Of a DNA stretch of 64,000 bases, positions 1-12,554 are shown one piece after another (the first letter of the stretch is position 1; each line of letters opens with the position of its first letter). The position numbers and the translations under genes were made by a program. The notes below the pieces were generated by a model. That model did no database searches. It had not been told where the DNA came from and was given only the letters and a program-made list of their open reading frames with translations. The DNA comes from Mytilus californianus (lineage: Eukaryota; Mollusca; Bivalvia; Mytilida; Mytilidae), in assembly GCF_021869535.1 (NCBI RefSeq), contig NW_026262593.1:59604318-59668317 (forward strand), read 5' to 3'.

Positions 1-205
1 AAGGGCATTAACTCCAAAAAAAAAAATCAGCTGACGATTTCGACGAAGTCCACTTTTTATTAGATCTGATGTTGCTGATAATTTATTATATAAAATGTTT
101 CTCTTTATCTATTATTGTTTTCAAGATAATATGCAAAAAAGAAAAAAAAGGGTTAACATTCATCATTTCAGGGCACAAACTCCCCTGTAAATAAATAATA
201 GGTAG
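1..205 (+). repeat. Worn fragment of the GGCTCC-head repeat core
   Basis: GGGCATTAACTCC, a stretch near TTTATCTATTATTGTTTTCA and TTCAGGGCACAAACTCC parallel the core of the element at 35623-36966 (GGGCAATAACTCC ... TTCAGGGGCAACAACCC). Similar fragments occur at 1139-1250 and 1750-1795. Confidence 0.4.
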
Positions 206-242
206 ATCCATTCACTCGGAATATTTAAGCTCCTGTCAGATT

Positions 243-1070
243 TTTGTCTTGCCTTGACGGGGTCAAAAATTGAGAATATGTATGCTGTTTCCGGCGTTGG
301 CGGCGGGGGCCTCAATACTGTATTAGTTTGTGATTAGGTCTAGTTTATGATGAACCACAAGTGGTAGGTCAATCATATTTGGTATGCAGTTGCATTAGCA
401 TTGGCACATCTCATTTCCATGGAGACTATTTGACCCTGCCCACTCAGTCATGGTCTATTGACTTTGAAAATTTGGCTAAGTTAACATGTATTAGTTTGTG
501 ATTAGGTCAGTTCAAGGGGAACCATTAGTGGTAGGCCAATGTTAATTGGTATTCAGTTGTATAAGCATTTAGCACATATCATTTCCATGGAGAATATTTG
601 GCCCCGCCTCCTCAGTCATGGTCTATCGACTTTGAAATTTGTGCTTAGTTTACATGTATTAGTTTGTGATTAGATCAGTTTAGGATGAACTTCTTATGTT
701 AAGTCAATGATATTTGGTATGCAAATTTTTTGGCATTTGTAAGAATCATTTCCATGGAGATTATATTGGCCCACCCCCTCTTCATGGTTCATTGACTTTG
801 AAACTTTTACATAGTTTACAAGTTAATGTTTGTGTTCAGGTTTGTTTAAAGGAAACGTCTTATAAAAGTCAATGGTATTTGGTATGCAGTTGTATTAGAA
901 TTGGCACATCTCATTTACATGGAGATTGTTTAGCCATGTACCTCAGTCATGGTTCATTGACTTTGAATATTTGCATAACTTAAGTAACATGTTAAAGAAT
1001 TGCTATTTCAATTTCAACATTTGCATAATCAAAATTACAAAAAGGCGAGACATATCTCTGTGATAACAGT
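243..1070 (+). repeat. Tandem-core repeat, TGTCTTGCC-head family, copy 1
   Basis: Same family as 42425-43078. A head TGTCTTGCCTTGACGGGGTC is followed by a GGCG-rich stretch. Then come about four diverged units of roughly 170 bp, each beginning near TTAGTTTGTGATTAGGT (about 325, 490, 660). The right end is GGCGAGACATATCTCTGTG (1043-1061). The head palindrome is worn in this copy. Confidence 0.75.
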
Positions 1071-1853
1071 TTCTTCTATTTATAATGATGATAGACAATT
1101 TAAACTTGCATTTTACTCCTATATTCTAATTTAGCAATGTTAGCCATCATGGGACACATTTTTAAAGTACATACTCTAATGATGATTGTGACTAAGTCTG
1201 GTTTAAGGAGAAGTCCGGTAAAAGATAATGTTGCCGAAAATGTTACATTTTAAACACTCAAGTGTGTACTTCACTTGATTCAATCAGTTTGTGTGAAAGA
1301 TTTGAACTGATTTTGTCATTACAAAAGCTACAAGTACAAATATGAAAATCTATCAAATTTGCTATTTAACTTCATTCTTAAGATGATTTTTGTTTAAATG
1401 GAAGTTGCCGAATTCATGTTCAGTCTCAACATCTATATATGTAATGCATTTTCATTAAAAACAATATTTTTATTCTAATATTAAGACTGAATACAAGTGC
1501 CACCACTTCTATTTAAGACAAAAACCGTCTTACAATTAGCACAACTGCTAAAATTTCAGTATGTTTGCATGACATAATGATTCAAGAACCTGACGCGTGT
1601 CCATTGTATTGTCAAAAACGACTCATATTTATCTAAAAAACGCATTCTACTTTCTTATAAATAGCTTTAGAGTTTACCTTTTTAGTAACTTTGTAAAAAC
1701 GCTATATTTTGGGGTCAAAAGGGGGTCTTGATTGGCCTAGTCCGTTCGATTATTAGTTTCAGAGGAGAATATTTGTTTTTAAAAGTAAACGACGACTAGC
1801 CCAATGTTATGAGAAATTATTACATTGGTTGCAATGGATTACATTGATTTCCC

Positions 1854-1916
1854 AGTGAAATAAAAACCGATAATTTCACATGTGAAATAAACGTGGTTAT
1901 TTCACTTCCCTGACGT
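1854..1916. repeat. Palindromic repeat with TTTCACATGTGAAA centre
   Basis: The ends AGTGAAATAA and TTATTTCACT are complementary. The centre TTTCACATGTGAAA (1874-1887) is a perfect palindrome. GTGAAATAA therefore occurs four times in alternating orientation. Confidence 0.7.
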
Positions 1917-2047
1917 CATACAACAATAGGCGTTGTCAAGACGTCGAAAACGTCGGATCAAAACAAATTGTGCATGCGTAGAAAACTATATAGTTCCTTA
2001 CATTTTCTACTTTAATTAAAAAAAAGCCATTTGCCAATGTAATAAAA

Positions 2048-2207
2048 AGAATAACTAATCAAAGAATTCAAATATCGAAAAATATTCAACTCGTGACCGA
2101 ACAACACTGATAATTAACTCATGCGCTACGCGCATTCGTGAATAAATGTGTTGTTCGGTCACTCGTTGAATATTTTTCTCTATTTGAATTCTTCGATTAG
2201 TTATTCT
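2048..2207. repeat. Foldback element with 60-base arms
   Basis: The left arm (2048-2107) begins AGAATAACTAATC. The right arm (2148-2207) ends GATTAGTTATTCT. They are complementary over about 60 bases with a few mismatches, around a 40-base loop with TGCGCTACGCGCA. It could form a long hairpin. Confidence 0.8.
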
Positions 2208-2954
2208 ATAAATCTCATTTGGCTCTAATAAAAAACAAATTTTGCTTAACACAGAACATATTTTTTTTTCTAAGATTTTTTTTTTTTTTTTTTAATCTTC
2301 CACTGTTGAAAAACTAACATAGCAGTGAGCGGATGCAGGGTAGTTCTTTTAGTTAGGGAGGACAATTTTATATTTTGTGATGGGGATAATGGATGCTTAA
2401 TGAAATGAATGTGATGGTGTCTTGAACTGAAGATCAATAATATTGCACAAAACATGCTGAAAAGGGATTTTCTGTACATTCAGATGCACATCAGACACAA
2501 ACGATTTGAAATACGAAAAAGGTGTGTACACAACAGAAAATATTTTTTCGACGAAAAAATATGAAATAAGAAATCAAGCCTTATAACGAGTGAATATGAG
2601 TATTCTGTCTATGCATAACCTCTTGCCCGAAAGGCCAATCCCAACCAAAGAAATAAACTGGTCGTCCTCTTAGCAGTTATGTTCCTTTTCTCTTCTTCTT
2701 GTAGATTCAAAGGACCTGTCTTAAAAATAACATTTGATGTCTTGTGGAGAGTTGTCTCATCGGACGACATCTTTTAATTATTGTATTTGAATAATTAATC
2801 AGTCTCATGAAATTGAATTTGCCCTATAATTTACTATTCTGGATTATACATGTGTTCTTAAAGAAAATTGCATGTTTAATATTATTTTTTTTTCTGATTT
2901 TTGTCCCAATGAAACCTAAAATATATTGTTGCTGCGCAGTTTTTCTATATAAAT

Positions 2955-3190
2955 AAATGGTTGCTAGGCACTTTTCAATATACATAGATGGTTGCTAGGC
3001 GCTTTTCAAATATAAATAAATGGTTGTTAGGCATTTTTCCACTTTAAATGAATGATTGGTTAAAAATTATGTGATGACAACCCCGCCTAGACCTTTTAAG
3101 TCTATGTTATAGTTTATATAGTCCTGAATCAAATCATGTATGGTTGCTAGGTACTTTTTTATCAAGTAAAGGTGGTTGCTTAGCACTTTT
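2955..3190 (+). repeat. Degenerate short tandem repeat, GGTTGCTAGGC units
   Basis: ATGGTTGCTAGGC-like words occur at 2957, 2988, 3020, 3138 and 3171, the first three spaced by about 31 bases. No coding potential seen. The rest of 2208-4272 shows no recognisable gene. Confidence 0.6.
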
Positions 3191-4272
3191 GACATGACCT
3201 TGACTCTTTATTGTTCATATGTTAATAAAATAGTGGCTTTAAATGTCCTGAACATTTTCTCCATGTATAGTATGCCTCTTTCTATTACATTTCCTTTAAA
3301 AATTCAATTAATATACACAAGGTCAAAGGTCAAGGTCATCAATGATCTTTGACCTCGGGTCAAATTTATGATAATTTAATTGCCAATAGTTTGCACATCA
3401 TAGTCATTCAATAATTATTACTTTTTGTGGATTATCTTAATAACATGTACACATTTCAGAGGGAAAAAGGCAAAAATGACACATTTTCGTTTCCATAGCA
3501 ACCATCCTAGAACCCAATATCCCAAACAGTTTGTGATAATTTATTGACTAGAAACATTGATACTTTTCATTTATAACCACAGCTTAAATGGAGGTGGATG
3601 CAAAAATGTCTATTTTGTTCATGCAAAATGTGTAAAATTTGTCTACTGAACTACAATGAAAAATGGCCTCTGCTTCTGCGATTCTGACAATATTCAGCAA
3701 AAATAATTTTTATATATGACATTGCTATTTTGTTTGTTACGTTTCAGGTTTTGATTATGAATGATTCTAAAGTAGTTGTTTTTTCGATGCGAAATTCATC
3801 AAAGTGTACGGAAAATCTCATTCACTTGGTTACCATGGCAACCGTGGCCTAGCAACAATTTTGTGGGCATTTTTCTTACTTTTTTACATGATCACATGTT
3901 TTGGCTAAGTTTCAGGAAAATCGGTGACTATGCGTGCCGACCCCCCTATATAAAATGGTTGGTGTTTACAGAGAATTGCTCTTAAAAAGAAATACTTAGA
4001 CTTTATTTTACATAATTCATGATACTTGTGCAATTTTTTATATCTCTAACCTCGTAACTTCAAAATAGTGGTAGTATACGGGAAAACATATTTAGCTTAA
4101 GATAATCAGGACCAATTCAAAAATGCATGTATGAATAGAAGATGGTTTGTTTCTGTCCATATAGTTTTTTATGTGTCGAGCAACATAGTCTCGTTCAAGT
4201 ACTTACGAAAACGTTTATCAAAATATATTTGTATGTGCATAAAAATATTGAGCTACGCTACGTTAAACTTAC

Positions 4273-4455
4273 TTTTACAGTATCCATCAGTATTGTCAGT
4301 ATAAAAACCCTCATTGCAACATTGACAGACGTTTGGTGCTACACATGTTCCACCACTGTTCCTTTCAACGCGAAAGTCTCTATATGTGACGCCATCATTC
4401 TTGTAGTGGAAAGTACAGGCATCGGGATTTATTTTTTGATTATTACTGCAATAGG
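4273..4455 (-). CDS. Exon 4: EGF-like module
   Basis: Sixty codons with eight cysteines, including GGTCVAPNVCQCCNEGFYTD and GYCK. The acceptor follows a long pyrimidine run; donor GTAAGT. The product ends in phase 1, so at least one more exon is required. Confidence 0.85.
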
Positions 4456-7400
4456 CTAAAGAAAAAAAAAGAAAAATAAATTACCAAGTGTAAAATTTAA
4501 TAAAAATCATAGGTCGAAAGTAGACAAACAAGCTCGTGGTGTAAATCTTCCTAATACACGATCATTGTTTTGAACATTTATATATTAATATATATATCTA
4601 CCTATTACACAATGTACATACTGTTAATTACATTTCTTTTATTTTTGTATCACACACAGTATAACGTGTAATCAACACATGTGCAGAGGACCGTCAAAAT
4701 GTTTATATTGGTCACGAATGTAGTCCCGTTTGCACGGTCTATCGGAAAAGAAACAAAAAATATTTTCTTCTTAATAGTGCCTTTAAATGAAACGAAATGG
4801 TAATGCATGTGAAGAGAGGATAGTTTTTTTACTTATGCCTTCATTGTATCTATAAGAAAGAAAATAAGACAGTCCGAATGTAATGTTTATGCCTAAAATA
4901 CACGCTCTAAATTTAATTTCTTTTTTTCCAAATAAAATTTAAACTAGGTAAACCAGGCCTTTGCTATTTTCTTTACGAATTGTTTCACAATTTGGTCTTT
5001 TGAAGCTTACTTTACATTGTGGGTTTCGCTCATTGTTGTCGTTATTTGGTCTCTAGCTGATAGTTGTGTCATTAGCAATCATATCACTTCTCCCTACCAT
5101 AAAACAATCATATTTGCATTAACAAAAAATGCTTTTTTTAGCAGTACTTGTATAAATACTCATGACATTGTATCCTTTACTGCGAAAACAAATTTAAAAA
5201 GAAGCAGATAAGAAGCACTATAACAAAATAAGCAAAAAGGAATAGTTTTATTTACTTGTATTTTATTGAAGTGCAACATTGGCTGAGGAGAAACAAATCG
5301 TGACTATACATGACGTATCCTTAAGTACCACTTTTTCGTTTTAATTTATTCTTTACAGTTAATAAACTTTTATTATCGTCATCAAAGGTTAGATAATGAC
5401 ATCGTGGAAATGTTATTTTTTCGAGGTGCATACCCGTTTCAATATTGATGAAGGACATAACTCAACTAATTTAACATATCACAAAAGTATGAAATTCAAT
5501 GTAAAACATGTTGTTAAAAGTGTTTTTGATATTGGTTGCTTTAGTAAAGTTTTACCCTCACAGATATTAAATGATCAAATATACGAAATATTAAATTGGG
5601 ATAAATGGCGTTTTGTTGCCACATGTGGAACAGGATCTGCTTACACCACCGGAGCACCTGAGATCTCCCCTGGTTTTTGGTGGGGTTCGTGTTTCTCAGT
5701 CTAGTTTTCTAGGTTGTGTTTTTATACTATTTTTTTGTTTTTTTTGCCTTTTCCTTTTAGCCATGGCGTTGTCAGTTTATTTTTGACTTATGAATTTGAA
5801 TAACCCTTCGTTATCTTTCGCCTCTCTTTTGTTGTTGTATTTTAAATTTGATTTTCGTTTATTGTTTTATTGTTTTGTCATAGCTCATGTCGTTAGTTTC
5901 TCATTTCAACTGTTTTACATTTGTGATGTCGAAGCCTTTTATAGCTTGCTATCCGGTATTGGTTTTGTTCATTGTTGACGGCTGTATATATGGTGACCTA
6001 TATTTGCTAATTTTACGCCATTTGGTCTCTGCCGGAGAGTTGTCGCATTGGAAATCATACCTTTTCTTCTTTTTTATTTCAATAAAATGTATTTTTCTGT
6101 TTTGCAAAATAAATTATTTTGTAGCTTCGCTCTTCAAATGATATTGTTTGTGACCTTTGGCGGCTGTTTTGTAGTCCATGTGTGTCCGGGCGTCGTGACT
6201 TTCTAAGATATTTCTGACATAACTCAATTTTGCTAGTACGGATTTTTTCCTAATTTGATACGCAAGTAGAGATGTAAAAGGAAGTTTTATTTAGATTTCA
6301 AGATTTGAAATTATTTATTCAAAAGTCAACGAACGTGATGAACATGTCACAAATATATTCCTGCGCTATACCACTTGTAAATGATTAGTCTAACGACCAA
6401 TTTCATCTTAAATTTTTATGAAATCCCTATACATAAAAAATCTTAAGTCTTTTTAATAACAAGTTAATTTTCGGATATTTTCCTAGTAAAAATCTTAAGT
6501 TTTGTTCATACAGTATGTTTGTTCATTGCAGGTAATCCAGTTTTAGCGCACAGTTTAGTATAAATGTTTTGCAACGCAATAAAAAAAATCGTTACTTTTT
6601 TAAGCCCATTTCCGTACACTTGCGAAAACATTTCTTACTTGTTATTAAGAAATTATATATTTTCATGACATGTCATTCGTCTAGCTAGTTTTTGTTCACA
6701 TATGACGGAAAGCTGAATTGATTTTAAACATGTTCAGATATGCAACAAATAATGCGATTATATGTTTGTCGAACTATATAGTGTTGGCTTTCGGTTATCT
6801 ATTCTTGAGTATATAATTTAAATAAATTACCATTGGTACAATTCTCTCTTGCATATTTAGGACAACAAACTGTTCGATATAGAATTTCTGACCTAAAATA
6901 CAAATAGAAATTACAACTAGTGGAAATAATGTATTTTTTCAGTTCAATATTGATCATAAAGCTAGGCTAATACAGGCATTCCTAACTAAACCCAGATTTA
7001 AATCTTATAATTAATCAGAATGATTTTTTTAAAAAGTATGATTTATCTCTCCAAAAAACAGGATATTTGTATCTACGTTGGCCATTCTTTTTTATGAAAC
7101 AAAGCAGGAATTGTTTTTTTAATTTATCTGTTATGTTGAAATGGAGAATACTGGTGTAAAGGGTAGAAAAGTCAAATGTGTTTATACTATTACAAGAAAC
7201 AAGAGACTTAGATTGTATGTACTTTAACAGATATTTGGATTTTTTTAGTATCCATAATGTGTATGCATAAAACAAAATGTGTGGTCGAAATATGCATCAT
7301 ACAACGTTACTAATTACAGTAGATCAAGTATAATCTTCAAATTATGTATACTTAATGAAACTGACCTCAACACGAACATGAACGTTGATATCTGAATCAT

Positions 7401-9216
7401 GAATGTCAGGTAAAAAAAAAATGAAAGTAATATTTTATAAATTTGGTGCATCTGAAGCCAAATCAAAATTTTGAAAGAATAAGATGTATGAATACTCAAA
7501 CACTTAAAGAGCTACATGAACAAAAAGGACATTGCATGAATAACCAAATTTGTCAAAGACCAACTTTGTATGAGGGAGAATGAAGGAGTTGAAACCTTAG
7601 TTTCTAAATTGTCTAAATTTATCAAGTTAATGAGATAGATAAGAAATATATTTGATGGGGAAGAAATATGAAATGAAAGTACAATGCTACTTTATTTCAA
7701 CGAAATTATTCCTACTAATATACACTTTAAAAATACTGTCTTTGGAGAAGTATTATTTTTATTGGGAAACATATTATTGAAACAAAGACGCTATTTTCGG
7801 GAGGAACATTTCAGCAGTTGAAGTGGTAGATCAGCAACTTGCTGGATGATCTATTTTGTAAAACAATTGGGAACAGAATATCATTATTGATATTTTTTTC
7901 GACAATTTTATGTAGGGTTCTTAAAATATCGAATGTTATACAGCTTAGCTGTCAAATATAGACTGAAATCTTATTTTTAACCAATTCCCGACGATGACAA
8001 AGTAGGCGAACAAATTACACATCGCTGTAAAATTTTGAACATCTGTTTCTTTTTATTATTCAAAAAAGTTGCGAACAAATTTACCAAATGGGCGATAAAA
8101 GTTAATATATCAGTTAACATCATCATGGTGTATAAACTATTAAAGATGCTAGGTTGTAAACTGATTTCTACTAGAGTCTAGTGAACGGTATACTACAAAC
8201 CTAACTGAAAAGGCAAATATAACAACAAAAAAACAAACCAATAATATGTAGGTGCAATGTGTAAGTTTTTTTCTTTACATCTGCAGTATCTAGAACAACA
8301 AAATTACCTGGTCTTACTACACCGGAACCACTTTGTAAGTGACCAGCATCTGGTATAAAATTTAAGGTAAACTGTATATGATTCTTGAAGGGCACATGAC
8401 CTATAATCAAATATCATAAATTATATATATAGTTTACTGTAAATTTTCTTAAATAAATATTACATACTGATATAATTGAGCAGAAAAATATATAGTAAAG
8501 GAGATGTGCTGAAAAATTCCCTTCGACAGGAAAAAATTATAGTTTAACGGATGGTACATAAACATATTCAAGGTCAGTTTAATTTCCATTAAATCTTATC
8601 CCTTGTTTCGTGATTTAGCGAAAAAATCGAAAGGAAAACTGTACAACATCAGAGGGTAATTCAAGACAGAAACAATATTGTTTGTCAAAGCGGTGTCCCG
8701 AGTGTACGGCATGGGAAAGCGTACCTGTAGAAGTAAAACTGAATAAATAAAATGTTGACGTTTTTGCGCACGTTTCAACTGGTTAAATATCATCCCATTG
8801 TTTCCCATTGCCAATCTAGACAGTTTTCATAACGTAAAAACAACAATAAAATCCTGCACTGTGCAGTTACCAACAGATTCACCACTTGAACACGGATGTA
8901 AAACACGGCACATAATTTGGAAAGCAGGGTGAAAATGTGTTCATGTTGGATATTGTCGATCAGGAAAACAACGAGGTTTCATGAATAGGCATCATAACAT
9001 TTCATTGAAATCGGCAGTATTGGCGAGATGCAAGTAAGTCTCTGAAATCGTCAAACCGTCAGACGAAATAACCATTATTACTGATTAACTTGGTCTATCA
9101 CACAAGAAGCCCTAATTGTTGATATATACAAGACTTCCCCAAGTTTAATTATATCATGTTTCAATATTTAGTTCTACTTACATCATCACCATAACAGGTA
9201 GAATAAGAAATATCAT
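4273..9216 (-). CDS. EMI and EGF-like domain protein (MEGF/PEAR-like), four exons, partial
   Basis: Exons in transcript order: 9216-9182, 8400-8308, 6892-6831, 4455-4273. Splice borders and phases agree at all three junctions (split Met, Arg and Ala codons). The product has a short hydrophobic leader, then an EMI domain: SC, YTRC, WFRC, YRTVCCPKY and ENC in order. An EGF-like module follows, with the phrase CVAPNVCQCCNEGFYTDNTD. EMI domains normally sit at the N-terminus of secreted or membrane proteins that carry EGF repeats (MEGF10/11, PEAR1, SREC-like receptors), with roles in adhesion or engulfment; the role here is inference. No terminal exon was found with confidence to the left, so the gene may continue out of the window. 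It lies head to head with the lipid-transfer gene, 7.9 kb away. Confidence 0.76.
5011..5100 (+). repeat. Isolated 3' tail of a mussel-type retroelement
   Basis: GTCGTTATTTGGTCTCTAGC, then a worn version of the AGTTGTCTCATTGGCAATCA tail found at the ends of several elements in this window. Confidence 0.45.
5600..6070 (+). mobile_element. 3' end of YIDD-type retroelement
   Basis: Encodes a worn ATCGTGSAYTTGAPEISPGF phrase seen after the reverse-transcriptase stop in other copies (16515, 19206 reverse). Then come CCATGGCGTTGTCAGTTTAT and a tail with GGTCTCTGCCGGAGAGTTGT. No reverse-transcriptase part is left. It lies in the third intron of the EMI/EGF gene. Confidence 0.65.
6831..6892 (-). CDS. 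Exon 3: end of EMI domain
   Basis: Twenty codons, SEILYRTVCCPKYARENCTN, with split codons at both ends (Arg before, Ala after). YRTVCCPKY is the hallmark C-terminal EMI motif (usually YRTVCCPGY). Acceptor TTTTAG; donor GTAATT. Confidence 0.85.
7015..7275 (-). mobile_element. Reverse-transcriptase fragment of YIDD-type retroelement
   Basis: An 86-codon open stretch with SCNSINTFDFSTLYTSI and FIKKNGQRRYKYPVF. FDFSTLYT is motif A of this element's reverse transcriptase, with the first catalytic Asp. Truncated at both sides, inside the second intron of the EMI/EGF gene and on the same strand. Confidence 0.7.
8308..8400 (-). CDS. Exon 2: first half of EMI domain
   Basis: Reads SCALQESYTVYLKFYTRCWS then LTKWFRCSKT. 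The spacing of Cys, aromatic-Thr-Arg-Cys and Trp-Phe-Arg-Cys is the EMI pattern. Acceptor TTATAG; donor GTAATT. An overlapping frame (GHVPFKNHIQ...) is also open but does not join its neighbours. Confidence 0.82.
9182..9216 (-). CDS. Candidate exon 1: start codon and short leader
   Basis: ATG at 9216 opens MIFLILPVMVM followed by AT and a GTAAGT donor. A stop codon lies directly before the ATG in frame. The two leftover bases plus the first G of the next exon give Met, directly before SCALQESY. The leader is short for a signal peptide, so an extra exon could exist; phase is the main support. Confidence 0.5.
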
Positions 9217-9496
9217 TCAATACTGATATTTTCATTAGAAACATAATATTTACAGACACGATGCTCATTGAGACTACACTTTTTTTGTAAATATTCAAAA
9301 GTCTGTTATATCTGTATATTAGAGGCAACAGTAGTTGTTCAAAATCATAAATTATTTCGGAAATTCAGATCGAGGTAAAACAAAACCGCAGGAAATTGCA
9401 ATAACTCTATTAAAAGACGCATGAATGTACTACCGTTATAATTAATATCTTGAAATTTGATCTTGACCTCAGATTTCATTTGTTTAACGAATTTTG

Positions 9497-9990
9497 AACG
9501 AAAAGACCCTAGACCTTTATGTTTCCGGCTTACTTCTATCACAATCTTTACAATTTTGCAGTAATATCAAAGCCTTTGGTTTCTCTTTACTTTACATTAC
9601 TATTCCCCATGATCAATTGAAAGATCGGCTAGATGATCACATCAAACAGAGAATTGTCTACAAAAATATGAAACGTAAATTCAAATGTTTTGTTTTATGT
9701 CATACAAACTCTTATTCTTTGAGGAACCACATTGATTACTACCACAGATATACAGAAGATAATGTAATCAAAATGCTGGACATTTTGATTGACAAGATAC
9801 TTGTTGAGTTTGACGGATTAATATTTCAGCAGATGGTCGGTATGTCAAGGGGAACTATTTGTGCCCCACAACTGGTCTACTAGTTTTTGTACTTATATGA
9901 AGCTGAATTCATACATATCATCTCAAAGACAATAAGAAAAAGTGTCTTGCAAAGTTCTCTTTTAGATATAATGATGATGTTCCGTTACTC
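9497..9990 (+). mobile_element. Reverse-transcriptase fragment of YIDD-type retroelement
   Basis: Reads SLLYITIPHDQLKDRLDDHI, YTEDNVIKMLDILIDKILVE and FQQMVGMSRGTICAPQL, then after a break YEAEFIHII. It corresponds to motifs A to B of the copy at 19287-19961. The frame is broken near 9881 and the YIDD box is missing, so it is dead. It lies between the two host genes. Confidence 0.75.
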
Positions 9991-11106
9991 AATAAACCAC
10001 ATTTCAATTAGTGCTAACATCTTAAATATCCTATTTGTCCTATCCTATAAGTGTCTCCTTTTAATCTCTATCTTATACACCCTCGTCTATCAATGTCAAT
10101 TTGACATTATTTATGGTTTCTTTTTTCCTGCGATTTATTTTACAAAAAAAAAGGCTAGGAAAAAAATACTGGTATGCCACGTACATATATATTTATCTTA
10201 CGATCAAATACAGTTTTAAGACTACAGCTGTAGGCTTTTGCACTACTGGATGATACTCTAAATTAATGTGTTCTTAGACGGAGATTCTTATTCAGCCGAT
10301 GAATCTGATGTCATTCCAATTGTGAACCAGTTTATGACATTATCGGATGCGACTGTTTGCGTCTTCAAAAAGATGAAGATTCCAAAGGGGCAATAAAAAC
10401 ATGAGATTAATAACTACAGACAATACCATGACCAAAGGGTTGGTGTCTACTTCGCGAATACGAACAACCTCTTTATTTATTTGAAACCACAACCAACATG
10501 TCAACCTTATGTCCATAACGAACGTAAATTTTACCAGACAACACATCAAATGTTATCATTCCACCATCTTTTTTTTTTATTACCACAATCATAAGTTGTT
10601 GTGGCTTTCAAACTCTGAAGCAGAAATGGCTTTAGAATTGACATTTTAATTTCTTCATTCTCAATTTTCTCCTAACATAAAGAGACCTTATTGCTCATAT
10701 CACTTACTTTATATTTGGAGTACATATCTCTTCTGTAGCTGTTTCCACTATTATAAACCAAAGTAGGATATAAAAACAAGATAGCAGGTTCATTTCTGTC
10801 AAGAAAAGTACAAAATTGGTTTTTTTTAGTTTTCTTAATAGTTCATCTAAGAACAATATAGCTGTGGTTTCTACTTTACGAAAGATTATACATGATTTTA
10901 AATCTTCATTTTAATATCCAAGAAAATTATTTCTTTTGCAAATCATATATATTGCAAAAGTAGCTGTGACAATGACAATGAATAATTAAATACATATGAT
11001 GTTTTACAACATATATAACACAATAAATAATTAATCTAATTCATAATACGGATTTACATTTGTCATTCAGTCGACCATTTACAGGTGTACTGATAGCGAT
11101 ATTATT

Positions 11107-11290
11107 AGTCGAGTGACATTAACCACGCAACTTCATTTTTAATGCACCCACCTAACATACGGCTGAATCATATACCATTCGAAAGCATATCATCTGTACT
11201 ATCTTTTTTGCCCAGTCGTCAAATATTCGTACGGTGCATTTTTTGTCAAATCGCGATGAAAGGTCAAGGACGGACAATTTCTAATTTTAC
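11107..11290 (+). repeat. Left arm of widely spaced inverted repeat
   Basis: About 180 bases starting at TGACATTAACCACG and including TGCACCCACCTAACATACGG, pairing with 14310-14500 on the other strand. The arms are diverged (estimated 75-80 percent by eye) and about 3.0 kb apart. Confidence 0.7.
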
Positions 11291-12227
11291 AAGACGTCCG
11301 TATTTTTGCATATTCTGTCTTTGAAATAATAAAATTCTGTACGGAAATGTGAAAAACTTTAAGAACAGAGACTATTTGTCAATCTTTAAACACACTTTAA
11401 AATATTGATGACGTATTTTTAATTGATAGCGCCGTTTTCCAGAAATTACAGTGAAAATGATAAAAATGAGTGAAAACCAAAATATTTGTATGTGATTTAA
11501 TTGATAATCACCATTAAAAACTAAATAACATATTTCATTTGGTGTTAAGTAATATTTTGGCATCATCATATTACTGCAATCACACTTCTTGCTAATTACA
11601 CAACCCATCATAACAACCTATCCAGTTGCCCAAAATACAACCATCTGCAAAAAGATTGCTTTTTAGCTGTTTTACGTGAAAAAAAAATATGAAGTCAATA
11701 TCAGGTTGAAGAAACACAATTAAAAAATGCAAAAATGTATGAAGGCAATAATACACGTGGGATTCATGCTTTTAAGGGGAATTAAGGGAGCTAATTCAAA
11801 TTTTAATATGTAGTTGAGTTGCCAGCCTGTTAAACACTTTTTTGTCATTTCTTGTTATTGTGTTTGTTATTTCATAATTATCATTAAAAGAAATAAAGGA
11901 TTTTATATATAAATATTAAGCTAGCCCAAACAATTAAATACATAAATAGATAATCACATTAATACAAAGTAAATTAATGAAATGTTGAATTTCAAATATT
12001 TCTCTTAAACAAATCATAAAAATTGTTTTCTTGGTTGCTTCAACTGCATCGTGCATTGATGAAAAAGTTAAAACTATTATACTCTAGACACTGAAAATGT
12101 TCTTTGTGTCTGTCCGTAGTATGTAACCCTATCAAACTACGCAATGTTCTAGTAAAAATTGACATGTTGCAGTTACATGCAGTTGCATGTTGTATTTGGC
12201 AAAACCTTTTGGAATTTCGGGTCCCCA

Positions 12228-12489
12228 ATGCTCTTCAACTTTTTACTTTATTTGGCTCTTTTAAATATTTGATTCGAACGTCACTTATGTGTCTTTTGTA
12301 GACAAAACGCGCGTCTGGCGTACATCATTTAAGCCTGGTATCTAAGAGTTTATTTACAACCACTAGGTCGATGACACTGCTGGTGGGGGTTTCCTACCCG
12401 AGGATATCACCAGCCCTGTTGTCAGCACTTCTGCGTTGACATGAATTATCTATGATATGGTCATAGTTATAAATTAACTGTTTACCAAA
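12228..12489 (+). repeat. Interspersed repeat, AAACGCGCGTCTGGCGTAC family, copy 1
   Basis: Contains TTTTGTAGACAAAACGCGCG and, near 12360, GGTCGATGACACTGCTGGTG and CCCGAGGATATCACCAGCCC. I associate this sequence with abundant mussel repeats. A second shorter copy lies directly downstream. Confidence 0.7.
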
Positions 12490-12554
12490 CATTGCATTTT
12501 TACAAATACTACTGCTTTTCTACCCCCGGGAGTAGATAACCTTAGCTGTATTTG

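Noticed and set aside
2270-2300. Poly-T/poly-A run as a retrogene tail
   Set aside because: No coding sequence or target duplication next to it.
4142-4459. 105-codon plus-strand frame
   Set aside because: Antisense shadow of the EGF-like exon, which has splice sites and cysteine pattern on the minus strand.
8201-8410. Minus-strand frame GHVPFKNHIQFTLNFIPD
   Set aside because: Overlapping frame of the EMI exon; the frame with Cys spacing joins both neighbours in phase, this one does not.
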